From the NCBI GenBank assembly GCA_024362935.1, contig JANCRA010000001.1, forward strand, positions 51,929,501-51,993,500: a stretch of DNA of 64,000 nt, written 5' to 3'. Shown here one piece after another: positions 36,495-47,732 of this stretch. Position numbers and translations under genes: made by a program. This DNA comes from Setophaga petechia. Its lineage: Eukaryota > Chordata > Aves > Passeriformes > Parulidae. The number at the start of each line of letters is the position of its first letter. Position 1 is the first letter of the stretch. Below the pieces are notes generated by a model. That model saw only the letters and a list, made by a program, of their open reading frames with translations. It was not told the origin of the DNA and did not search any database.

Positions 36495-39478
36495 CTAAAC
36501 GACAGCATGAAGAAAAGGAAAGAAAAAACAACAAGTAAGCTTACAGCGACAGTAGGAGAAACATGAGTAAAAAGCAAATTGATGATATGCAGAAAAGAGA
36601 GTTAACGGAAATAATTTCCACTGCCCAGAATACATGAATTTGTTACAAGGTTTATTTCAGGTTAAAAATATTGACATTTTAGACAGAAAAAAAATATTTT
36701 ACGCGCAATAGTCAATAGTCTACATTTTTATTTAAAAAAATTATCACATTTAAACTGTTTTCCAATGCCATTATAAAATGTTCAGCGTGCAACATAAATG
36801 AAGAAATAATGCCAGGAAATTTAGGAAAAGTCTAAAGTAGGTAACGGTCATGCTTGAAAAGACAGGCACTGTCATTGTCACTTCCAAAGTCTTAAAATGA
36901 ATGGCTTTACTTACTGTCAGGTATAATAACCCCTGGTGGCTGAAACTGAATTCTGTTTCCTTGCTAAAAATGTTTTGCCGTCCATCTTTTGCAACAGCTC
37001 TTTGTAAGAGTATGACTTTGCTCATCATGGGACTGCTGGCATTTTACAAACTTTTGCAAGTCTGATTTTTACTTTAACCAAACATATGGCAAACTACATG
37101 GACTTGGCAAAAAAAGAAACAAACAAAAAAAAAGAGGAATAGTAGTTTGAATAATGGCATTGCTAAAGAAAACTATTAAGAAAGGCTTAAAACAAGAAAA
37201 GTAAGAGAATAAAATGAAGAGACAGTGATAATGCTCAGCTTCCCACTCTTCAGTTGTCTGTTGGATTTTAAGTACAGCTTGCTAATGGTCATTAATGCTT
37301 GTGGACACCTTCTCTCAAAATTAATTCTGACCAAAGGTGTTGGGATGTTTTCATGCTTTGGAGAGACTGAGCCAGTGTATGTCCCTCAGCTTCCAATGAC
37401 AGCGAGCACTCGGCCCCTCACCTACCACATCCTCCTCCCTCTACACTCTGTGTCCTATCAAGGAATTGTTTATGTCGTTGGAATTTGGCCTTTTAGAGTC
37501 TGATTTCCCACCACTTTTCAAGGGTAATTTTTACAACTTCCTGTCTTTGGTGATTGCCTGCCACAGATGTGACAGCTTTGGCTTACGCAGAGACAGTATT
37601 TTAAAAGATGTATCTGGGGAGGGGAAAAGAAACAGGTGGACCAGATCAGTCCCTTGTCCCTTGTTCCTTAGGGTGTCCTGCCCCATGCATGGCCAGCACC
37701 AGAAGTGGTAAATGAATGTAAAAAAAAAAAAAAAGTCATGGCCTTAGTGATGTGGAATGAGTTAGTTGGATGCTGTTAGCTTACAACGCCTCACTGCACG
37801 CCAGCCACAGCCAAGGCACACCCAGAGATGATGACAGCATCTACTTTAACAATGTACTTTTCTGGCTTTAGCATTCCTGCTAGTGCAGCATCCCCAGAGG
37901 GCCACCAAGACCATTAGGCCTGGTTGGTTTTGCTACCCTTCATTTCTGCCACAGGATCTTGTAATAGTCACAGTTTGTAATTGTCCAGGGACCTAACCAG
38001 TTTGAAAACTAATAGCTATAGCAATTCTGCGGTCATTAATTAACTTGCAGCCTCCTGAAAAGAATGGGTTGGGTTCTGCTCCCTCTGAAGTCAACGGCAA
38101 AGCTCCAGGAGATTAAATGGGACCAGGGTGGTCCCATTCTCTTTCTTCACCTCCCATGGATGAAGCCTGGACAGGTTTCTCTGTTACTTATCTAACTCTG
38201 TTGAAGAGAATAGCACTTGCAAAAAAAATTATGTTGTTTTTGTGGAATAACATTCTGTTAGCTCAGGTAACTGTATCAGATTCTAGTATTAAAAATTTGA
38301 AGATCATAAAATTATTAAAATAAATGTAACACACATTTATGCCCATATTGCCTGGGCAGAAGCACCCAGACCTGAACATCAGGACTCCTCTTAAGGCAAA
38401 TGCTGACCCAGCATTACCTGTTGCCATTGGTTTTAAAAGACTCCCATACCTCAAGGTTATCATGCAAGAAACTAATAAGAACATCAAAGCTCATTTCCAC
38501 ATTTGCAGTACACTGAAAATCTTAAAATTCAGAGCATTTCAAGTTTAACAGTAGCCCCTTTTCAAAAAAGCATTCTTGGAAACAAATTTATTGCACAAAG
38601 TTAGCATAGTTTAGGAAATTAATAAAACAGCAAAAGGGTCAAACACGAGTGCTTTCCTTGTGCTTTGAATGCAAATACCCTACTGATACAGTTCAACATC
38701 TATTTCTGTCATCAACAACATGCTGCCATAGAGTACAAAGGGGGCTTTCCTGCTTGCATTATAACCATCATTATTTTCCCTCTCTTGGATATCCTTTACT
38801 GGGAAGTGATGCCTTCATTGAGAGCGGAGAGCTGACAGAGTGCTGTCACACTTGCACTGGAATGAAGTGCTACTCTGCAGTGATTCAGCCACCTTACAAG
38901 TAAGACCAAAAAAAAATCTCATGGAAAGGGTAGAGCAGGATGGAGCCACCAAGAGACAGGAGCTGTCAGAGATCCACACTCCCCATCTCCTCCTCCTCAG
39001 GCCCTACTCAAACACATCTGCCTCTCCGTCACAGAAGCACCAGGACATCAGCTTACAAACATTGTCCCTTCCCACAGAAGCCAGAGCAGAGACAAACATG
39101 TCGGTGACAAGAGAGTGATTTCCATAGCAGAAACCTCCATTAAGTGCAACTGACTCTGCCTGTCTCTTTTCTGTTGCCAAAAGGAGGATATCAAATATTA
39201 TCTAGATTCACTACACCTTCTTTCGATTATTTTTTCCCCTAACAACACAGATAAAATGTATAAATGCAAACGGCAAAACATTTCTTATCTCAGCTCTGCT
39301 CTTTGGAGCCGGCCTACACTTCTTGTTTCAACTGTCATTTTTCTTAGAGATCAAGGGCAGTTTTGTTTTATTTTGCATGTTACTCCCTGTGCAAACCAGT
39401 GCACTGCTGGCCACATTTCTGCAGGCCATTTCAAATGAGAGCAGCTTTGGTGGCAAAGGCCAGTTTAGCTTCACTTAC
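36495..39478 (-). other. ADGRL3: ADGRL3 intron
   Basis: This is intronic sequence between the 129-nt and 52-nt cassettes, interrupted only by the candidate microexon at its right edge. The 400 nt nearest the 52-nt exon are AT-rich and retain CpGs, as is common around regulated exons. No other exon was recognised. Confidence 0.8.
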
Positions 39479-39498
39479 CTTCAGCGGTGCTCCTGTTC
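39479..39498 (-). CDS. ADGRL3: Possible ADGRL3 microexon (20 nt)
   Basis: On the minus strand a 3' splice site (cattcatttcag) is followed by 20 nt and then a consensus donor, AAG|gtaagt, at 39478-39473. Entered in the phase shared by the ADGRL3 tail exons, it reads G-T-G-A-P-L-K and leaves phase 0. Joined to the terminal exon (34409) it would terminate after R-G-F; joined to the 52-nt exon it would stop after nine codons. Inclusion would therefore truncate the tail. The donor is excellent and the acceptor moderate. No family peptide that I know supports it, so it may be a decoy splice pair. Confidence 0.3.
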
Positions 39499-39901
39499 CT
39501 GAAATGAATGGTTTAACAAGGAAATGCGCTGACAACAAAGAGAGGAATGGATGTGTCTGACAAAACACACACACACACACAAGTCCAAAACAATACCAAA
39601 GCAAGGAGACTGAAAAAAAAATCAAAATCAAAATACTGTGAATGCTTTGAGTAAAACTGACAAAAGTCTTTCAAAGTGAATTGGATTGCTCATGGAAAAA
39701 CAGCATCTGGAAGATGGAAAGATGCATTGAAATGAAAGGGAGGGGAGAGGATCTTTTTTTTGTGCCCAGTTCCAAAAAAAAATGTGTGTGTGCGTGGGGA
39801 GAGAAAAAGTAAAAGGAAGAAAAAAAAGAAAGAAATGGGCCAAAATAAGCCACAGAAAATGGAATTCTCACTAGAAAAATTAGAGAGAAACTCCAGCACA
39901 C
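39499..39901 (-). other. ADGRL3: ADGRL3 intron with CA repeat and purine-rich DNA
   Basis: The sequence directly follows the 129-nt cassette donor (G|gtgtgc). It contains a short (AC)n run at 39564-39582 and A/G-rich low-complexity DNA near 39800-39835. Confidence 0.75.
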
Positions 39902-40030
39902 CTTGTGCGTTGTACATGCTGACAGAAGGGTTGTTATAGACCGCCGATTCCCCGAGCAATGTATTATAAGGGTTGTTAGTGCCATGAGGACGAAGCAGAG
40001 CATTGGTTATAAGATGATTAGCCATGGCTC
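39902..40030 (-). CDS. ADGRL3: ADGRL3 in-frame 129-nt cassette exon
   Basis: The acceptor (ctatcgggctgctccag) ends at 40031; the donor is CAAG|gtgtgc at 39901. The exon is entered with a G from 55589, giving Gly, then reads [37 protein letters not shown] and MYNAQ. It leaves a single G for the next exon. The [13 protein letters not shown] motif is characteristic of latrophilin tails and occurs in ADGRL3 isoforms. At 129 nt (43 codons) with identical phases at both ends, it can be skipped without disturbing the frame. Skipping would change ASLNRG-A to ASLNRE-G. Its function in the tail is not known to me. Inclusion is presumably tissue-regulated. Confidence 0.92.
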
Positions 40031-42720
40031 CTGGAGCAGCCCGATAGAAAGACAGAGAAAAAAAACAACAAAAAAGGTCAATCAGGCAAATGTGGTATTA
40101 AAAAAAAGGGAAAAAGAACATTCAGAATGACAACAGTTGAAATAGTCCTGATTACAAGCAGCCAGCTAATTAGACTCGGAAAACTGTATGCCACTAAAGC
40201 AGAACAGATGTTACTGACGATGCACAAATCCAAACCAACGCAAAAGAAAATGTATCAGAAAGCGGATAAGCTACATTTATGGTGGTTCCCCAGTTGCTCG
40301 GAGTGTAAGCAAGGCTGCGCCCACATGCTTGCTACAAAGAAAGAAAGGAAGATGGCAGCCTACACAATGTGGGGGGAAAAACTCTCCGGAAAGTGCCAAA
40401 TGAATAAAAAAAATATATATATAATGACTAACAGACAACAGCACATTCAACTCCCACTATGTGCTAGGATCTCTTTTGCCAGACCTTCGCAACACATCTA
40501 AATCAATAAAGCAGAATTGAAGAGAAAGGATGGAGAATGCAGCCTCTCCAAAGGCTCTCAGCATTTTTCAGACAGCAGCTGTTTCTCATGCCTAAGAGGG
40601 CAAGTTTCACTTCAGCTACTTCTCTGATATCACCATCAAGAGCATCCACAACCACCTGAATCCATCCTGGAAGGTGAGAGCACTACAGCTCTGCCAGGCA
40701 TCTCTATCAGGAACGAGAGCGGCCACAAAGTGCATATCTCAAGGCTTTCTGTGTGCCCCACAAACACCTTGTTTCACCACTCCAGCACCTCTTTGCTGCT
40801 GTTTTCAAGCACTCAGTCAACAGTCGTCCTTTGATCTTTGGTTTATCCCTTGGAGACGCAGCATCTGGACTTGTGCTTTTTGGGATCATCATGGCTTGGC
40901 AGGTGGCTGCAATTCCTATTGCAGGCATCAATCCAGCAAGCAAAGTCTCCCCCTACCTTTCAGCTGACCTACAGGATGGAAAACCCTTAAGCCCTTGCTC
41001 TGAACCTCGTCTAATCTCCAGAGACATGACAGAATAAAAAAACCGTGCCCTTCAGGACCATTCCTGCTAAGTTCTAGAGCAGGAAGGATGTCCATGGTTT
41101 TTAACCTCCAGGACTAAACTGTAAAGACAAAACCTTTCCACCAGGAAAGTAAGTCATTCGTGGGACAACTAGAGCTAGTTAGCACAGGACTATCAGAGGG
41201 CTCAGATGACCTGGCTGTCACCAACATTTGATAGCCTCAACCCAAAGAAGTAACTGAAAAGCCAATCCTCAAAACCAGTAACCCTTTCAGGAATGCTTTT
41301 ACCAGTGTCTGAGGCATGGAGACCCCATTTGCCTCTTTTAGATGTGGAGGTGGCCCCGTGCCGAGGTGAAGGCTGTCTTTGTGGGGTACAATCTCTTTGG
41401 ATGGAGTTGCTGAGGTTGTATAAGCCCTGAGGACCTCTGGCTAGTACAAATCCCCTTAGCAGGGAGTTCTCTGAAAGCTCACAACTACTTATTATTTACA
41501 GAAAGGCAAAAACTGGCCAAACTTCAGGCTAGGTGGAGGCTGCTGTGCTTGTATGCAGGCCTGGGATGACATTTCCCCATGTCTCTGCAGGTAGAGGAGG
41601 GAGCAGACAGTTTCTTGCCTCTCCCCCATCATCCCCCAGCACTTCCCAGCCCCAGGCGTATGGCAATAGCAGGTCACTGAATTGGTCTTTTGAGCACAGG
41701 ACAAAGTAGAAGGCAGTGTTGTATGGGGGCTGCATGCCAGGGAGGCTCCTCGACACATGCAGCTGGAAAAAAACAACTTGTTTTCTCTCACCTGATATTT
41801 TTGTCTATGCTGATGGAAAGCAAGATGAGCTGCTGTGTTTGAAAATAAGGAAACAAAGCTGTCTCCTGTAAGAAAACATTATACGAACGCTTAACTAAGT
41901 AACCTTGAATGCAACTAATAGGTAAATGAGTCAATTCTTTCTTTCTGGTAATGTGTTTTCTCTCAATCTCACATTCATCTGGGATGAGGGACTGTAGGAA
42001 CAATTTCTCCTCTTGCGCTAGTTTTATACCAGTGAGCACTAAGGCCATTAACATTGTTTCTGCTTTCATCCCACTTTTAATCAAGCCAGGCCATAAAAGA
42101 TTCAAAAAGGGGCTCACTTTTATACAAGTAATGAGAAAGTCCAGAGTTAATGTCAGCCATAAACTCAGAAGTGATATAATCCTCCCATCTGAGATTTAAC
42201 CCAATCTCCAACTGAGTCCTATGAGAATTGATATGAAAAATATATCCATGGTGGGCTTTTGAGCAGTTTAGCTCGAGGTGTCTTTAAATGCCAGCTGCTA
42301 GAAATATATCCACAGCCTGATCTTGTCTAGTGAGCCCCAGCAGGCAGGAACAAGCTGATCCCACCATGACTGGGCAGGAGAAGCTGTTTTGCATGGGGGA
42401 TGCTTTGGACTGTGACAAGAAAGAAGGGATCAACCTGCGTAAGCACTTAAATGTAGGTTTTGCTTGCTTACATTTGCCAGCACGGTGGGCTCTGGAATCA
42501 GTTGAATTCACACAAATATGGCTCTTTCAGACAACTTGTAATACATATCCATGATTCTGACTACAAACTTGGCAAAAAAAGGTTGAAAATACAGAGTAAG
42601 TAAGCAATTTTTGCTCTCATGTGTGTAAAAGATAGGGCTTGGTACTACAGCCACCCATTCCTGTATGCAGCAACTGAGCAAAAATACTCCATCTTCTGCT
42701 TTCCTCTCCCTTGATTTCTT

Positions 42721-42761
42721 AAAGATTTTAATTTACTGTTCAAAGATTTAATTTACTGTTC
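42721..42761. repeat. Tandem duplication, 20-21 bp x 2
   Basis: The unit aaagatttaatttactgttc is repeated head-to-tail with one extra T in the first copy. It lies within the large ADGRL3 intron. Confidence 0.85.
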
Positions 42762-43116
42762 AAAATGCCACTTTCAGGGGCAGTGCTGACTAAGTTTCCT
42801 GGTGCAAACCCAAAACAAAGCCTCTAGCTAACATGTTCAGATATCTTTCAATCATTTCAGAGACCAAGCACTCTGCAGCTTAGGTTCCTACCATGATGAA
42901 CTGTCAAACTTCTTACTCTGTGCAGGACACAAATAAATGTATTTGGCATCTTAAATACAAAATTCCATGTACCCTGTATTCATAAATTTGGGTTCTTGTT
43001 TCTTACTACCTGTTCTTGAGTTGCAAAATACCCAGCCTAAAATGGTGCTGAGAGAAGATTGCATCCAGGGTCCAAAAAGCCCACAGTTAAAGCTGTTGAT
43101 AAAATAGTAGTACACC

Positions 43117-43159
43117 AAAAAAAAAAAAACCAAAAAAAAAAAAAAAAAACAAAAAAAAA
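43117..43159. repeat. A-rich homopolymer stretch
   Basis: Runs of A13, A18 and A9 are separated only by single or double C residues. It is a slippage-type low-complexity tract. Confidence 0.9.
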
Positions 43160-45170
43160 TCCAGCAAACCTCTCATTATTTGGTTTCTCTTTCCCAGGAG
43201 AAAGAATGAAAAGTGTAATACCAGACATACATTTAAGTATCATCCTGGCTTTTTCATACCACTTTATCATTGCTATAGCAACCAACGGGACTATTAGGAA
43301 GAGCGGATTAAGTCTGCAGATGAGGCAGGAGCAGAAGGAGCAGGTAGACTATGGAACTATGACCTCATTTGCATGAAAATAGCCTTGGTAATGGAAAGTG
43401 AATGAAACCCCAATAAAGTAGACACGGGATCACAGCAGCATGCTCTGCTAAAACACCATGGGGCACAGCAAGAAGGGTTATTCTGCAGTTTGGGTGTGCA
43501 TCACTGGGGCTGCAATTACAAAGGTCACTGCATGTCCAGGGGCCCAAAAACCAGAAAGATCAGGGTTGCAAGTGCCTGTTGGCCACCTGGAATCTCCTCC
43601 CTGTCAGAGCACTCTTGGGAAGGGATCCCTGGCAGCTGTCAGGCCTGGTGTTGACAACGTGCCTAATATCTTTAGCAGGCAGCAGTAATCATCACTTACT
43701 TTTATTTGTTCACTTACTGCTGGATCCTCAGCTCTCAGCATCTGTGGTGCAACACAGACCTCTCCCAGCAAACCCCATGGCTCTGTGTCATCCTTGCTTT
43801 CCTACATTCCAGCAACAGAAGCCCCTATATGAATCCCTCCTTTGCCATCTGCTGCACCACCTAAGCCCAGCCCACAGCCACCACTCTTTATTGAGTTAGG
43901 GGAACTGCCTTCTATCCAGCTGTGCTGAATCACCTCCAGTTCTACTAGTCAAAGGCACCCTACTGAAAGCAAATGCATTCTGTCTCCAAACCCCTATCAT
44001 GCTGTATACATGTGGGGGCATGGAAAAAAGATGGGTACAAACCCACAAGTTCACCTTTTTTTACAGCATGATGATACCATCACAACCAGCAAACACTTAG
44101 CAGCAGAACTCACACCTCTACAAAAATGGTCCCTGCAACCACATTGGTACAACTACAGTCCCAAGTCTCCTTGTTTCCACTGGTATTCAATCAAAGTTCA
44201 GAGCAAAACACAGCTACCAGGTCAGCTCTAATATCCAAAATTACATTCAAATTTGGGTTTCTGGAAAGGCCAGTGCTCAGTTCACAGCTTCCTGAGGCTA
44301 GATTTCCTCAAGTGAAGGATTTGCAGACTGTGATCACAAGTAGAAAGAAATGATGGCCTTTCAGAAGGCAAGTGTTTGCTGGGTAACACACAGATGCTCC
44401 TGCTCCTCTCACAGCACCAGTGATCCTCATGATCCACAGCACCACAGATCCAGCTGTACTGGATTTAAAAGGCCAGGAGAAGCCTGTGCTCAGGGTGCAG
44501 GGGGAGATCTGGAGGGTTGCACTTTTGACTTGCAAACTAAAAAAAAACTGTTAGGAAAACCAACCAGGACAAAGAAAGTGAAAATCCAAGTTTTAACATC
44601 ACTGCAACCAGATACAAAGGATTCAGAAAGCAACACTTAGCTGCTTTCTGTGGCTATGAAAGTAGGTACTATTTTAATGACAGTATACAACTAAATGGAA
44701 CCTTTTTCTTTCCTTTCTAAGGCAGAAATTGATGTCTTTGATGCAGGACAACATTGAATGCAGAGATAATTTTTTGGAAGAGATTTGTGTAATGACTGTA
44801 TGGGAAAACTGCACCTTGTTAAACTTCAGCGTGGTTTATTCACTCACTGAAAGCAAAGGATGAAAATTATGATGAGAAGCACATGTTGCCAGACTCTAGA
44901 CTGCATCACTCAGGAATAAAATTCAAAAAATTTCTTGTGGGCAGCTGGCTGACAAAGCCACACTGGTTACCTTGAATCATCTGCATGGTCTACCCAGCTG
45001 GAAGGGAAATGGATTCAACTGCTCCTCCAGATTTTCTGAATAATACAGTTACTCACCATGGCTCTGCCTGGCTGAAAGGGTTTGAGCAGCACTGCTTTAA
45101 CTGGGATCATCTGTCTGCACAGGCAACACCACCACCACGTATCTTCCTTGACTTCTGGTCTTTTCAATTT

Positions 45171-45193
45171 CATACCAAAATATTTTTGGTATG
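45171..45193. repeat. Perfect inverted repeat, 10-bp arms
   Basis: The sequence cataccaaaa is followed by tat and then ttttggtatg, its exact reverse complement. It could form a short hairpin or be a symmetric protein-binding site. It lies inside the large ADGRL3 intron. Confidence 0.85.
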
Positions 45194-47712
45194 TGCATTT
45201 TAGCAGGGGATTGGAAAGATTCCCCCACTGCTGAGCAGATGTGACAGAAGAGCAGTAAAGGAGAATGAACCAGCTTACAAATTTAATTGAGTGAACTATT
45301 CAATGCTTTAAAAATGTCCATACAAAATCAGTATTTTCCAAATTAAATGTTTTCACTTTTTGTTCCAGAAGAATGGCTGGTATAAAAGCTGACTTTGACT
45401 TTTTGTATTATTTCAACTTTTTATTAGAGTAGAAACAGAAATAATTTAGAAAAAGCACATCTGTGTCATAACAAAATGTTTCATTGCCTCTGACCCAGCA
45501 ATTCCAAAATGTAGATTTTCTTGGGCTTTTTTTGTTTGTTTCAGGAGGAATTACATATACTGCTGTGTCTCCAACCAATCTCAGTCCTGTTTCCTCCCAG
45601 TTTTGCCAGCAATATGGCTCCCTTTCCACAAGGTAAGGGCACAGTGCTGTACTCCTGGCTGCTCTGACCCCTGGAACACCCAACTTTTCTTGTGGTTCAC
45701 ATCCACCATAAACCAGGTCCCTCAGCTTCTTGCACATCATGTCTTTGACTTCAGACTGCCCTGCAGGGACAAGTGACAGCCAGGAAGAACATGGACCATT
45801 CCCTGAAGGTAGAACAGTTCCTGAGCTATCAGGGGACATGATTTAGCTTGGACACAAATGATGTGGTAAGAGCTCAGTCTTCCTCTAAATGTCCACTAAA
45901 ACAACCCCATAACAGACTCTGTCTTACCCAAATAGCTGAGACTTGAGTGTCACTGGAATGGCCTCTCTGCAGTGATTTCAGTTTGTACATTCTGGCTGGT
46001 TTTATCTTCACTCACTATTAACTTATTCCATTTTGCTCCCAGGGAAACAAAAGTAGGTTTTTAGGAGTCAAAGCTCTAGTTTTCTTTGAGACTTTCCTTA
46101 CCAGCACTGTGTTCTTTTCTACAGGTAGAACTTTCAAGTATTTAATGAATCTTGGTTTTCCATGTGTTCAAAATCTGTTCTAACAATAAATGCAATTATG
46201 ACAAGCAAATTCACACATATTTGCTGGAGGACAACAGGTATTTTCAGTATTTTTCCAACTTTCTTCCAACAAATGCTCTGACATTTAGATTTATCAAGCT
46301 CTGTTCTTATAATAGCCAACAGGATTCAGTTAATAAACTTCAATAAACTTCCCTATTAAATTTCTCTCAAATAGGTTTGTTGTCACTTGCAGCATCTAAT
46401 CTATTCATTGTGAAACTATTAATACTGACTGCAGTGAAATGGAGTTTCAGCAAATGAGGTTGTTAAGCTCTGGGCCATCTTCTGCCACATGAAACATCCA
46501 GTGCTTTTATGCAGAGACAGGGGAGTGAAAGTATTTCTTTGTCTCTTTTTTCCCCCTTCCTTTCTTTGGCATTGATTTCAGATGACAAACCTTTGCTGGA
46601 TTATAATCTGCAGGCCATGTTCAAAATACACAGCTAGTCCACATCCATTTGTAAGTATTTGCTCACTTGTTAATAACATTTTCACTGCTTGGAGCAGAAA
46701 CATTGTTCCAGGATGGGACATTTCTTTATACCACCACTACGCCTCAAAAGGGTTTACACCACATTGTATCTCAACTATACAAACATGCATTATCCCTAAT
46801 TGTTCCTGTTCATGATTACTTCTCACTAAACCTGAGGCCTCACCCAAGATGTGCAGAGAGCCCTGTCTATGGTGAAAACTGGACCATGCTTCCAGGAATC
46901 TATAAAAGCAGCTATGCTTTCTTCCTGCCTCCTTCACAGTCACCATATCAAGCCTGCTCTGCAGCAATACTCTGCCACATCTAATACTCCCCAAAGCCTG
47001 CTCTGATTTCAGAAATTGCCTTGCCCTTACTTTTCCTCTTTAAAGCTGATCCACCTAATGACTGAACTTCCAATTATATGGCTGTCAATCCTAAAATCAA
47101 AGCCAGTTCATAATATCTCCCAGAGGAAGAATGTCATGTCACTCACTGAAATCACTGCAACAAATCTCAGCTAACTCAATCCCAGGCAGCAGAGAGGCAA
47201 AATAAACCAGGAGAATATCAACAATGGGATTAATTTTGCACATAGGCAGAAATAAGAGTTAAACTCCGAAAGTTTTGATCCTTGATGCAGAAAATCATAA
47301 TTTTTCTAGCATAAAATGTACAGCTGATTGAGAAGGAAGGGGGGCAGATAAAAAAACACCAGAAGCAATTTGCTAGTCCAAAAGGCTGATGACTTTCCCT
47401 TACAAAAGGAAAATATTTCTCTGCTGTCACCTACTTGGAACTTCTCTTTACTTCATATGTGATTATCAGGATGGGTCATTTTGAGGCCAGTTGCTGACAT
47501 TTAGCCAAACCAACAGTTGCTTAACAGGGTTGCAGACATTTTTGGCTTACAAACAGCAATCCCTTGTGACAGAACTGGTGCAATGGCACGTGGATTACTC
47601 CCTCCAAATACACCCTCCATCTGGGCAGTGGGTCCCAGGAAGGGGTATCCATGGGGTCAGGGGAGGGTAAGTGTGTCTGTAGGAGTCACAAGATGGAACA
47701 GAAGAAGCAGAA

Positions 47713-47732
47713 GGGGGGGGGGGGGGGGGGGG
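47713..47732. repeat. Poly(G) run of 20
   Basis: An uninterrupted G20 on the plus strand sits in purine-rich surroundings. The minus-strand ADGRL3 pre-mRNA would carry C20. Long G runs can form quadruplexes and often mutate or mis-sequence, so the exact length is uncertain. Confidence 0.9.

Noticed and set aside
45408..45839. 143-codon open frame on the minus strand inside the large ADGRL3 intron
   Set aside because: The composition looked somewhat protein-like, but I recognise no domain and see no splice sites in an ADGRL3-compatible phase. It could be a decayed element.
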